Of a DNA stretch of 64,000 nucleotides, positions 26,271 to 33,680 are shown one piece after another. Origin of the DNA: an uncultured Eubacteriales bacterium. GTDB taxonomy: Bacteria > Bacillota > Clostridia > Oscillospirales > CAG-272. The stretch spans positions 1 to 64,000 of the forward strand of contig CAKSSY010000001.1 in the NCBI GenBank assembly GCA_934489945.1. Direction: 5' to 3'. The notes under the pieces were generated by a model that was given only the letters and a program-made list of their open reading frames with translations, made no database searches and was not told the origin of the DNA. Every line of letters starts with the position of its first letter. The first letter of the stretch is position 1. A program made the translations under genes and the position numbers.

Positions 26271-27116
26271 ATGAATATTACGGATGTTTTGATTCCCGTT
26301 GGAATCTTTGCGGCTTTGGGGTTGCTTTTCGGCGTCATACTGGCGGTTGCTTCCAAAATTTTTGAAGTCAAGGTGGATGAACGTGTACCGAAGGTGCTGG
26401 ACTGTTTGCCGGGCGCGAACTGCGGCGGATGCGGCTTTTCGGGCTGTGCGGCACTTGCCGAGGCGATTGTAAAGGGGGAAGCCAAGCCCAATGCCTGCAC
26501 AGTCGGCGGCAATGACGCGGCAAAGAAGATCGGGGCTATTATGGGAGTCGAGGTCGGAGAAAGCGTGCGGATGCGTGCACAGGTTATGTGTTCCGGCACT
26601 TCGGAATTTGCCAAAAAGAAATATATCTATGCCGGGGCGAAAGACTGTATCTCTGCCACCAAGTTGGCGGGAGGAGATAAACTGTGTCCGAACGGTTGTG
26701 TAGGACTCGGAACTTGTGTTGCCGCTTGTCCGTTCGGTGCGATTGAGGTTGTGAACGGAGTTGCCGTGGTCGATTATAAAAAGTGCGAGGGATGCGGTGT
26801 CTGTACGCATGCCTGTCCGAAGGGAATCATCAAGCTGATTCCGTACAACAGCCGCCATTGGGTGGGGTGTATGTCAGTGGAAAAGGGTGCGGTGACACGC
26901 AAACAGTGCGATGTTGGTTGCATCAGTTGCAAGATGTGCGAAAAGGCGTGTGAGTACGGTGCTATCAAGGTGACGGATTTTGTTGCCGCCATGGATTATG
27001 CCAAGTGTGTCGGCTGTGACAAGTGCGTGGAGAAATGCCCGCGCCATATTATCTGGTCTGCGGGGGCGCAGGACGGACACATGGTGATTACGCGCGAAAA
27101 GCTGATTCAAAAATAA
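26271..27116 (+). CDS. rnfB: Rnf complex subunit RnfB (multi-cluster ferredoxin)
   Basis: 281 residues from ATG 26271, with GAGGAGG directly upstream; the open frame to 26205 is not coding. One N-terminal helix is followed by the RnfB-type cluster site CGGCGFSGC...C and then four ferredoxin-like motifs: CVGLGTCVAAC, CEGCGVCTHAC, CISCKMCEKAC, CVGCDKCVEKC. RnfB takes electrons from reduced ferredoxin. The operon ends here, with repeat copy B starting 10 nt later. Confidence 0.94.
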   Translation: MNITDVLIPVGIFAALGLLFGVILAVASKIFEVKVDERVPKVLDCLPGANCGGCGFSGCAALAEAIVKGEAKPNACTVGGNDAAKKIGAIMGVEVGESVRMRAQVMCSGTSEFAKKKYIYAGAKDCISATKLAGGDKLCPNGCVGLGTCVAACPFGAIEVVNGVAVVDYKKCEGCGVCTHACPKGIIKLIPYNSRHWVGCMSVEKGAVTRKQCDVGCISCKMCEKACEYGAIKVTDFVAAMDYAKCVGCDKCVEKCPRHIIWSAGAQDGHMVITREKLIQK

Positions 27117-27125
27117 TGAAAAAAA

Positions 27126-27327
27126 GGGGTGTAAAAAAACTCATTTTGAGTTTTTTTACACCCCCGACGATTTTGGTCTCGGCGGCTGAAAGCCGCCGTT
27201 TTGCCACCAAGAAATGCGAAAAGACAAAGTCACAGAGGCAAAAACAACCAAGATCGCCTCCAAAATGCCGGACGGGATTCCGGCATTTTGGAGGAGCTGT
27301 TAAAAACATCGAGTTTTTAACAGCTCC
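27126..27327. repeat. Dispersed hairpin element, copy B (202 bp, inverted relative to copy A)
   Basis: Same 202-bp length and organisation as 17539-17740 but inverted: a 17-bp stem GGGGTGTAAAAAAACTC (27126-27164), a middle with CGGCGGCT...AGCCGCCG and the CACAGAGGCAAAAAC block, CCAAAATGCCGG/CCGGCATTTTGG (27260-27291), and GGAGCTGTTAAAAAC (27293-27327). Several stem changes are compensated on both arms, such as AG for GG paired with CT. It fills the gap between convergent rnfB and the FliB-like gene. I see nothing in 27330-27440. Confidence 0.85.
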
Positions 27328-27440
27328 TTTTGGTTCTTATGGTTTGAAACGCTTGTACGGGAAGACATTTTGGCGAAGCCGTCAATTCACGGGCGCACTT
27401 TTACGGGAGGGGGTAAGTCTTCCCGTGATCGTCATACTCA

Positions 27441-28538
27441 CTATAAGAGAAGCGGCGAAAGCTCATAAAAGGTTCTTTGAAAATCGGGCAGGTGGCGGTT
27501 GGCGGCAATGGCATAAAAACCGCTGTGTTCGACAAAACGGTACGCCTCAGCCATCAAGTCGACAAGATCATCAAGAGAATGGCTTTCCATCATGCCGAAA
27601 ACACAAATGAATCGCAGAAGTGCCACCGAAAAGAGAAGGGAAGAAAATGCGACGGCTGGAGAACCGGCATCGGCTATGTAAGGAAACCCTTCAAAAATCA
27701 TGTGATTGACGATGAGTTTTTCGGCGTAATCCTCAATATGAGGAAAGGCGTTGCAGAGATGCTGTTTTGCAATCTTGAATTTTTCGTATGCTTCGTCGTC
27801 CCCGCAATCGCCGAGAAGTGTCAATGCCTTTCCACCGCAGTCACCGATACTGCGGCTTTTTTGACGGATTGTCAGAATAAAAGCACGTATTGCATGAATG
27901 GCAGAGGCTCCTGTGCAGTCATGAACGTTGTCGGCAACGGGCGAATTTTCCGGATCGCCGATAAAGTCACATAGATTTTCCAACCGTTTGCAGAGCGGCA
28001 GTGCCCGATTTTCCATCAATCGAATGGCTTCTTTACGTACAAGATCCTTGGTATCGTTCGCATCATAGATCTTGATGCCGTCAAACGGAAGCCTGATATT
28101 GACGGGTTGCATTCTGAGCGGTTCGGTGGTTTCAATCAGCAATTCGATGGTTCTCTCACAACTGTTTGACATACAGATCTCGGTTTTGTCACCGTAACGT
28201 TTGACCGAGCGCGGGTAGACGCGGCAGATAAGCGGAAGAGCTTCTTCCCCCTGTTCCTTTTGCAACAGGCAATAGCCATCCGTGTCAAGCATGGGACAAT
28301 TGCCGTTATAATCCGGATTGATACGCGCAAAATGTTCCGGTTCGCCAAGCGGAAGAATTTCAAAGGCACAATCAAGACGGTGCCGCAAGGTATTTCCGCA
28401 TTCGATGCCGAGAAGTGTATAGTATTCTTTTTCGGAAAGTGTGACACCCCAACCGTTGCAACAAACGCGGCGGCATTTATCGCATTTGCAGGCAAATTTT
28501 CCAATGTAGTCGGGAGCGGTTACAGAATTTGTATTCGT
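27441..28538 (-). CDS. FliB-like lysine-N-methylase / Cys-cluster protein with ACG start
   Basis: About 365 residues if read from ACG 28538. The N-terminal segment TAPDYIGKFACKCDKCRRVCCNGWGV carries the Cys cluster and GW of FliB (flagellin lysine N-methylase) and its CxxCxxxCC relatives; LICRVYPR follows later. No ATG, GTG or TTG exists between the upstream in-frame stop and TTG 28388, and starting there would remove the Cys cluster. GGAGG lies 8 nt before ACG, exactly right for a start. No flagellin genes are present nearby, so the substrate is unknown. Confidence 0.65.
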   Translation of the reverse strand, partial: TNTNSVTAPDYIGKFACKCDKCRRVCCNGWGVTLSEKEYYTLLGIECGNTLRHRLDCAFEILPLGEPEHFARINPDYNGNCPMLDTDGYCLLQKEQGEEALPLICRVYPRSVKRYGDKTEICMSNSCERTIELLIETTEPLRMQPVNIRLPFDGIKIYDANDTKDLVRKEAIRLMENRALPLCKRLENLCDFIGDPENSPVADNVHDCTGASAIHAIRAFILTIRQKSRSIGDCGGKALTLLGDCGDDEAYEKFKIAKQHLCNAFPHIEDYAEKLIVNHMIFEGFPYIADAGSPAVAFSSLLFSVALLRFICVFGMMESHSLDDLVDLMAEAYRFVEHSGFYAIAANRHLPDFQRTFYELSPLLL

Positions 28539-28694
28539 ATTTTTTTCCTCCGCAGCAAAGATGGTTTTGGATATCCGGAGTTACGGATACCTTCTCAATC
28601 TGTATTTTTATTATAAACCTGTTTTTTATATCGGGAAAAACTTTTTCAAAATAAAATGTGAATTTTGAAAAGCGGAAAAAGTTTCGATGTCCTC

Positions 28695-28723
28695 TTGAAA
28701 AATCCGCCAATCTATGTTACACT
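28695..28723 (+). promoter_or_regulatory. Promoter of the DUF3842 gene
   Basis: TTGAAA (28695-28700), 17 nt, TACACT (28718-28723), 40 nt before the start codon. Confidence 0.6.
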
Positions 28724-28762
28724 TATTTCTGTGAAACGCATATGCGGAACAGGAGAAAAATC

Positions 28763-29191
28763 ATGAGGATTTTATTGATAGACGGGCAAGGCGGAAAAAT
28801 GGGGAGAGAGCTTGCGGGGCAGATTCTTGCCCGCTATCCGGATGTCAGTCTGACCGTGGTGGGAACCAACAGCACCGCGACTGCTGCCATGCTTAAGAGC
28901 GGAGTCGGATTGGGGGCAACGGGCGAAAATGCGGTGGTCGTCGGATGCCGCACGGCAAATGTGATCGTCGGACCGGTTGGCATTGTGATTGCCGATTCCA
29001 TGCTCGGCGAAATCACACCCGGAATGGCACTTGCCGTGGCACAAAGTACGGCGGAAAAAATCCTGATTCCCGCAAACCGATGTGGAGTTTATATTGCCGG
29101 AATGAACAGACAAACGATTTCGGAGCTGATTGCGGATGCTGTTGGAAAAATCGGGGAGCTTTACGTCGAAAAATGCGGGGAAAAACGTTGA
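28763..29191 (+). CDS. DUF3842 family protein
   Basis: 142 residues from ATG 28763, with AGGAG upstream. MRILLIDGQGGKMG begins a Rossmann-like nucleotide-binding fold, followed by VVGTNSTATAAMLKSG and a conserved NRCGVYIAGM. The family is common in clostridia and its function is unknown. It precedes the ABC importer operon, and its stop codon overlaps the -35 box of the next promoter. Confidence 0.85.
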   Translation: MRILLIDGQGGKMGRELAGQILARYPDVSLTVVGTNSTATAAMLKSGVGLGATGENAVVVGCRTANVIVGPVGIVIADSMLGEITPGMALAVAQSTAEKILIPANRCGVYIAGMNRQTISELIADAVGKIGELYVEKCGEKR

Positions 29192-29216
29192 CGGATAACA
29201 CTTTTTCTGCTATAAT
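29188..29216 (+). promoter_or_regulatory. Promoter of the ABC importer operon
   Basis: TTGACG (29188-29193), 17 nt, TATAAT (29211-29216). The -35 overlaps the DUF3842 stop. A transcript from here would have a 5' leader of nearly 190 nt before the permease start at 29410. Confidence 0.75.
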
Positions 29217-29221
29217 AAAGA

Positions 29222-29409
29222 AAACCTCATGGAGGCGTTTTTGATCCGATTGCCATATTCAAAAGAAAAACACAGGTTTTTCTTCGCGGCAGAAGCCGTC
29301 GGCGGTTGTGTGAATGCAATTTTTGAATCCATATCTGTAAAATCATGCCAAAAGGCGTATACTTTTCAGAAGAAAAAGTACACGTCTTTTTTTCTTGAAA
29401 GTGGGAAAT
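29222..29409 (+). promoter_or_regulatory. Long structured leader ending in an attenuator
   Basis: Contains CGGCAGAAGCCG (short hairpin, about 29287-29298) and other small inverted repeats, then the terminator at 29356-29396, and only then the permease start. A 72-codon frame (29229-29447) crosses it but has no ribosome site. The layout suggests control by attenuation; I could not match the upstream part to a known riboswitch class, including cobalamin. Confidence 0.5.
29356..29396 (+). terminator. Intrinsic terminator just upstream of the ABC permease
   Basis: CGTATACTTTT (29356-29366) pairs with AAAAGTACACG (29374-29384) with one A-C mismatch around a 7-nt loop, followed by TCTTTTTTTCTT. 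It ends 13 nt before the permease ATG. It may be an attenuator or a read-through terminator for the DUF3842 transcript. Confidence 0.65.
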
Positions 29410-30504
29410 ATGCGAAAAAGAGAGACGAAACCATACGAACGGTGTGACAGCACCGGAATTTACAAACAATATCTTGCACGGAAGCGGGCGGTAATTCCGC
29501 TTCTTTTGGGGGCGGCTTTTTTTCTGGCGGTGATGGCACTCGGCACGGGAGCATCGGGAATGAGTCCACGCGCCGTACTTTCGGCTCTTTGCGGTATCGG
29601 AGACGCAACCAACGTTATGATTGTACGAAATATCCGGTTGCCACGGATATTTGCCGCCGTTCTGACGGGGGCGGGACTGTCCCTCGCCGGTTGTGTTATG
29701 CAGAATGTTCTTCGGAATCCGCTGGCGTCGCCGTCCACGCTCGGCGTTTCCAATGCGGCGGTGTTCGGTGCCAATTTTGCCATCCTTCTGCTGGGAGCGG
29801 GGCGTTTTCATGCTACCGACGGTGCGATGCTCACGCTCTCAAATCCGTATCTTGTCACGCTCTGTGCCTTTCTTTCGGCACTTGGCTCCGCTTTTCTGAT
29901 TCTGGCATTGTCGGGGCGACGGGGTTTTTCTCCCTCTGTTGTGGTGCTTTCGGGTGTAGCACTTGGCGCGCTTTTTTCCGCGGGAACTACCATTCTTCAA
30001 TATCTGTCACTTGACACGGAGGTTACTGCAGCCGTTTTCTGGACTTTCGGAGATCTCGGGAGGGCAAGCTATGGGGAAGATGCGGTGCTGTTTGTCACGG
30101 TTTTGGCGGCGTTTGTCTATTTTATGTTTCGTCGGAACGATTACAACATTCTGGCAAACGGGGACGACACGGCACACAGTCTCGGTGTGCGTGTCGGGCG
30201 TATCCGCTTCTTCAGTTTGTTTCTTGCCTCTTTATTATGTGCTGTCAGTGTTTCCTTTCTCGGCATCATCGGTTTTTTGGGACTTGCCGCTCCGCAGATT
30301 GCGCGTCGTGCGGTCGGAAACGATCATCGCTTTTTGTTGCCGGCATCGGCACTTTGTGGGTCCTGTCTGTTGCTTTTTTCGGACATTCTCGCCCGTTCGG
30401 TTCTGTCCGGCGTTTCTCTGCCTGTCGGGGCGGTGACGGCTCTTTACGGCGGTCCGATTCTCTTATGGATTCTTCTGAAAAAGAAAGGGGGCGGAGTCTT
30501 GTGA
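29410..30504 (+). CDS. FecCD-family ABC importer permease (iron complex/cobalamin type)
   Basis: 364 residues from ATG 29410, eight or more membrane helices. RNIRLPRIFAAVLTGAGLSLAGC and the FLGLAAPQIARRAVGNDHR cytoplasmic coupling segment are standard for the BtuC/FhuB/FecCD family. Substrate (siderophore, heme or corrinoid) cannot be told from sequence. The ribosome site is weak. It is followed by ATPase and binding protein with 4-nt overlaps. Confidence 0.9.
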   Translation: MRKRETKPYERCDSTGIYKQYLARKRAVIPLLLGAAFFLAVMALGTGASGMSPRAVLSALCGIGDATNVMIVRNIRLPRIFAAVLTGAGLSLAGCVMQNVLRNPLASPSTLGVSNAAVFGANFAILLLGAGRFHATDGAMLTLSNPYLVTLCAFLSALGSAFLILALSGRRGFSPSVVVLSGVALGALFSAGTTILQYLSLDTEVTAAVFWTFGDLGRASYGEDAVLFVTVLAAFVYFMFRRNDYNILANGDDTAHSLGVRVGRIRFFSLFLASLLCAVSVSFLGIIGFLGLAAPQIARRAVGNDHRFLLPASALCGSCLLLFSDILARSVLSGVSLPVGAVTALYGGPILLWILLKKKGGGVL

Positions 30505-31271
30505 CGCTTTCGGTAAAAAATCTTTGTTTTTCCTACTCATCGGTTTCCGTCCTGAAGGATGTTTCTTTGGAAGCTCGGGCGGGGGAATGTACGGTCCTTA
30601 TCGGGGTCAACGGTGCCGGAAAAACCACACTTCTCAAATGTATGGATCGGATTCTGAAGCCGACGGGTGGCGTAATACGCGCGGACGATCGGGACATTTG
30701 GGAAATGTCTCTCTGCCAACTGGCAAAAACGGTTGCCTATGTGCCGCAAACGACGACTTTTGCCGGCGGCTGTACGGTCTTTGATGCGGTTCTTATCGGA
30801 AGGCGACCCTATTTCGGGCTTGCGGGGGCATCCGATGCGGATGTTCACATTGCCGGCGAATGTCTGAACAAGCTCGGACTGTCATCACTTGCCATGCGGG
30901 AGGTGGGGGAGCTTTCCGGCGGAGAGAAACAGATGGTGGCGATTGCACGGGCTTTGGCACAGCAACCGAAGATTTTGCTGTTTGACGAACCGACGGGAAA
31001 CCTTGACCTGAAAAATCAGATTATTGTGGCAGAGCGGATACGCGGAATTGTAAGGGAAGAAAAGATGGCAGCGGTCGTTACGATGCACGATCTGAATCTT
31101 GCTCTTCGCTTTGCCGACCGCTTTGTTCTTATGAAGGACAATACGATATTTGCTTCGGGCGGCGGAGAGATTCTGACATCGGAAAATTTGAAAGAAGTAT
31201 ATGGAATTCGTGTTCTTGTTACATCGGTTGATGGGAGAACGGCGGTGATTCCGGAAGGAGGAAACATATGA
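30501..31271 (+). CDS. ABC importer ATP-binding protein (FecE/BtuD type)
   Basis: 256 residues from GTG 30501, which overlaps the permease stop by 4 nt with GGAG upstream; earlier in-frame codons belong to the permease region. Walker [13 protein letters not shown], signature [19 protein letters not shown] and Walker [13 protein letters not shown] are intact. Energises the adjacent permease. Confidence 0.93.
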   Translation: MTLSVKNLCFSYSSVSVLKDVSLEARAGECTVLIGVNGAGKTTLLKCMDRILKPTGGVIRADDRDIWEMSLCQLAKTVAYVPQTTTFAGGCTVFDAVLIGRRPYFGLAGASDADVHIAGECLNKLGLSSLAMREVGELSGGEKQMVAIARALAQQPKILLFDEPTGNLDLKNQIIVAERIRGIVREEKMAAVVTMHDLNLALRFADRFVLMKDNTIFASGGGEILTSENLKEVYGIRVLVTSVDGRTAVIPEGGNI

Positions 31272-32380
31272 GAAAATTGATTTCGCTTTTTTTGGCATGG
31301 ACGTTACTAATCGGGATATTTGCCGGATGTGTATCGGAAGACGGGGGGCAGAGGGATACGATTACGGTTACGGATCTTTTGGGAAGGGAAGTGTCGGTTC
31401 CCGGGGAGGTGTCCCGTGTCGTTTGCATCGGTGCGGGGGCATTGCGTCTGTATTGTTATGTGGGGGATATGGCAAAGCTGTGTGGCGTGGAGGAATGCGA
31501 AAAGGGCTTTTTGATTTCGGTGCGTCCATATCAGACCCTTCACGAGGAATTGTTTCGTTCCCTTGTGTCAATCGGCTCCGGCGGACCCAAGGGGGCTCCG
31601 GACGCTGAGGCGATTCTTTCGGCTCGACCCGACGTAATTTTCTCACTTTATACCTCCGATGTGTCTGCGATGGATGAATTGCAGGCAAAGACGGGAATTC
31701 CCGTGGTGGTACTCAGTTACGGAAAAACAGAGGCGTTTGACGAGTCCTTGCTTCAATCTCTTACCTTGATGGGGAAGGTACTCGGACGCGTCGAACGGGC
31801 AAAACAGGTTACCGATACCATTCATTCGATTGCCGATGATCTGGATACACGCACGAAGGATATTCCGGACAATCAAAAAAAGACTGTCTATCTTGGATGT
31901 CAAAGCAACTACGGAACTCACGGCATCGGGTCTACGACGGCAGAATATTCGCTCTTTGATGCCGTTCATGCACGAAACGTTCTGGATCTTGCTGGGTATC
32001 ACGGATATCAGAAGGCATTGGATATGGAAACTCTTGTTACATTGGATCCGGAGGTTATGTTTTTGGATGCGGGCGGGCTTTCGGTTCTGGCAGAGGAATA
32101 CCGGAAAAACGGTTCGGTTTTTGAAAATATGAGAGCCTTCCGAAACGGGGAAGTCTACCTGACCATGCCCTACAATGCCTATTACACCAACCTTGAAATT
32201 GCGTATGTCAACGCTTATTTTATCGGCAAGACGTTGTATCCCGAGGCATTTGCCGATGTGGAGATCGGGGCGAAGGCAGAGGAGATTTCGACAGCACTGC
32301 TCGGGCAGAATGTCTTTTCTTTTGTTACGGCGGCGATTCCGAACGGTTATGAACGTCTTGATGTTTCTCTGTTCCGATAA
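31268..32380 (+). CDS. ABC importer substrate-binding lipoprotein (iron complex/cobalamin type)
   Basis: 370 residues. Signal peptide with lipobox LIGIFAGC (Cys about 18), so it is membrane-anchored. The VTDLLGREVSVPGEVSRVVCIG start and ILSARPDVIF region match the periplasmic-binding fold of siderophore, heme and B12 binders (BtuF/FecB like). It overlaps the ATPase stop by 4 nt. Confidence 0.9.
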   Translation: MRKLISLFLAWTLLIGIFAGCVSEDGGQRDTITVTDLLGREVSVPGEVSRVVCIGAGALRLYCYVGDMAKLCGVEECEKGFLISVRPYQTLHEELFRSLVSIGSGGPKGAPDAEAILSARPDVIFSLYTSDVSAMDELQAKTGIPVVVLSYGKTEAFDESLLQSLTLMGKVLGRVERAKQVTDTIHSIADDLDTRTKDIPDNQKKTVYLGCQSNYGTHGIGSTTAEYSLFDAVHARNVLDLAGYHGYQKALDMETLVTLDPEVMFLDAGGLSVLAEEYRKNGSVFENMRAFRNGEVYLTMPYNAYYTNLEIAYVNAYFIGKTLYPEAFADVEIGAKAEEISTALLGQNVFSFVTAAIPNGYERLDVSLFR

Positions 32381-32389
32381 GGAGGAAGT

Positions 32390-32818
32390 ATGAAGGATAT
32401 TCAAAAAGCAAAAAAGATTTTGGAAAAAGGAAATGTAACCTGTGTTCTCTGTCGCGGCGACGAGGCGGTGGTATCGCAGAAATCCGGCATTTCTCCGATG
32501 CTGGATTTTCTTGCCGACGGAACCGATCTTCGCGGGTTTTCGGCTGCCGACAAGATTATCGGCAGAGCGGCGGCGATGTTGTTTGTTCTTGCGGGTGTTT
32601 GCGAGGTCTATGGTGAGGTGGTCAGCCGTGCCGCTCTGCCGATTTTTGAGGCACATGGTGTGGCATACAGTTATGGGATACTGACAGATCGGATTATCAA
32701 TCGCAGGGGAGACGGTCTTTGTCCGATGGAAGCAGCGGTGGCAGAAATCAACGATCCGAAACTCGGTGCAGAGGCTCTCTATGCCAAACGTCGGGAGCTT
32801 CATGCTCACAAGGTGTAG
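32390..32818 (+). CDS. DUF1893 family protein
   Basis: 142 residues. CVLCRGDEAVVSQKSGISPMLDFL, ADKIIGRAAAMLFVLAGV and GLCPMEAAV match DUF1893, an uncharacterised family of clostridia and archaea. AAGGAGG lies upstream and it follows the binding-protein gene by 9 nt, so it is part of the importer operon. A role linked to the imported ligand is inference. Confidence 0.85.
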   Translation: MKDIQKAKKILEKGNVTCVLCRGDEAVVSQKSGISPMLDFLADGTDLRGFSAADKIIGRAAAMLFVLAGVCEVYGEVVSRAALPIFEAHGVAYSYGILTDRIINRRGDGLCPMEAAVAEINDPKLGAEALYAKRRELHAHKV

Positions 32819-32838
32819 GAAAAACGTTTGAAAAGCGA

Positions 32839-32879
32839 CACGGAGAGGCAAAAAAGTCAAGACTTTTTGCCTCTCCGTG
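32839..32879. terminator. Hairpin between DUF1893 and the Asn/Gln-rich gene
   Basis: CACGGAGAGGCAAAAAAGTC and its complement form a nearly perfect stem of 19-20 bp with a very short loop. The T run is inside the stem arm, as in the repeat-element hairpins. It lies between convergent genes. Confidence 0.7.
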
Positions 32880-32961
32880 AAATCTTTCACATTGTCATTT
32901 TACTCTGAAAATCGGGACTGCAACAGTCCTTTGAAAAATGAGGAGTCGGGTGGAAGAACGG

Positions 32962-33123
32962 TTATCTTTCCTGCTGGTTCCGACGATTCTGTTCGTTCTG
33001 CTGATTCTGCTGATTCTGCTGATTCTGTTGGTTCTGTTCGTTCTGCTGGTTCTGCTTGTTCTGGCAGTTCTGAGAATTCTGTTGATTACGGATTGTATCG
33101 TTATTTTGATTCTGATAATTCAT
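32962..33123 (-). CDS. Asn/Gln-rich repeat microprotein (53 aa)
   Basis: 53 residues from ATG 33123 (MNYQNQNNDTIRNQQ), chosen because AAAGGAG lies 8 nt upstream. Most of the rest is N-Q-Q / N-E-Q / N-K-Q units (QNQQNQQNQQN...), ending RRNQQER, with one Cys. Low-complexity, hydrophilic, probably disordered and prion-like in composition. The codons are varied in the third position (CAG/AAC/AAT), but the DNA is a near-tandem 9-bp repeat. No family recognised; in spore formers, Q/N-rich small proteins include some spore proteins, which is only a possibility here. Confidence 0.6.
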   Translation of the reverse strand: MNYQNQNNDTIRNQQNSQNCQNKQNQQNEQNQQNQQNQQNQQNEQNRRNQQER

Positions 33124-33215
33124 TTGAAAAACTCCTTTCGGTTTTGTAAGAATAGTTTGTTCGAGTTCGGCGGAACTATTCCGGAAATCGGAAGAAGAAA
33201 TATTTTTCATAAAAA

Positions 33216-33240
33216 AATCCGAAAGCATTGCTTTCGGATT
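33216..33240 (-). terminator. Terminator after tRNA-Tyr
   Basis: AATCCGAAAGC / GCTTTCGGATT, 11-bp stem with a 3-nt loop, followed on the - strand by TTTTTATG. Separates the tRNA unit from the downstream microprotein gene. Confidence 0.85.
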
Positions 33241-33241
33241 T

Positions 33242-33326
33242 TGGTGGGGGATGGTGGATTCGGACCACCGAAGTCAGAGACAACAGATTTACAGTCTGCC
33301 CCCTTTGGCCGCTCGGGAAATCCCCC
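33242..33326 (-). tRNA. tRNA-Tyr (anticodon GTA)
   Basis: 85 nt with CCA and a long variable arm, class II. GGGGGATTTCCCGAGCGGCC start and loop CTGTAAATC containing GTA. It lies 34 nt after tRNA-Thr in the same unit. Confidence 0.94.
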
Positions 33327-33360
33327 TTATGGAGTCTACAGCGATTGCCATAAACCCTTT

Positions 33361-33435
33361 TGGAGCTGGTGATCGGAGTCGAACCAACAACCTGCTGATT
33401 ACAAATCAGCTGCTCTGCCATTGAGCCACACCAGC
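33361..33435 (-). tRNA. tRNA-Thr (anticodon TGT)
   Basis: 75 nt with CCA. GCTGGTGTGGCTCAATGG start, anticodon arm CTGATTTGTAATCAG, T-loop GTTCGACTC. First gene of the tRNA unit. Confidence 0.94.
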
Positions 33436-33461
33436 ATACCGCATTATGCGGAACGTGTTGT

Positions 33462-33490
33462 ATTATATCATATTCAAATGGGTTTGTCAA
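33462..33490 (-). promoter_or_regulatory. Promoter of tRNA-Thr/tRNA-Tyr
   Basis: TTGACA (33485-33490), 17 nt, TATAAT (33462-33467) on the - strand, full consensus, about 26 nt before the tRNA. Confidence 0.9.
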
Positions 33491-33599
33491 GGATTTTTTG
33501 AATTTTTTTCGTTTTTTTTGCAAAATTCATTTTTTCCGCCTTTGCTGTCTCTTATGCGACGGAAAATTTGGGAGAGTTTTGTTAAAATTCGCTTTTTTC

Positions 33600-33628
33600 T
33601 TTACTTTTGGTCGATTTTCTATTATAAT
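33600..33628 (+). promoter_or_regulatory. Promoter of nrdG-like gene
   Basis: TTTACT (33600-33605), 17 nt, TATAAT (33623-33628), about 53 nt before the start codon. Confidence 0.6.
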
Positions 33629-33680
33629 CTACAATGAAGAAAACAATAGAAACCGATTTTTCGGTCGGAAAGGATATTTT

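Noticed and set aside
29217..29355. Cobalamin riboswitch before the BtuC/FecCD-type importer
   Set aside because: No B12-box-like conserved core seen and the leader is short for that class.
29229..29447. 72-codon frame in the importer leader as a leader peptide
   Set aside because: Its ATG has no ribosome site and it runs past the permease start in another frame; kept only as a remark on the leader.
31643..32890. 415-codon - strand open frame over the binding-protein and DUF1893 genes
   Set aside because: Opposite strand of two genes with clear family matches and a lipobox; no own promoter or ribosome site.
32982..33072. CRISPR-like array from the short tandem units
   Set aside because: Units are about 9 bp with no spacers and are explained by Asn/Gln codons of a small gene.
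33436..33461. Attachment site or integrated element next to the tRNA genes
   Set aside because: No integrase, no duplicated tRNA 3' end and no change in gene content beside the tRNAs.
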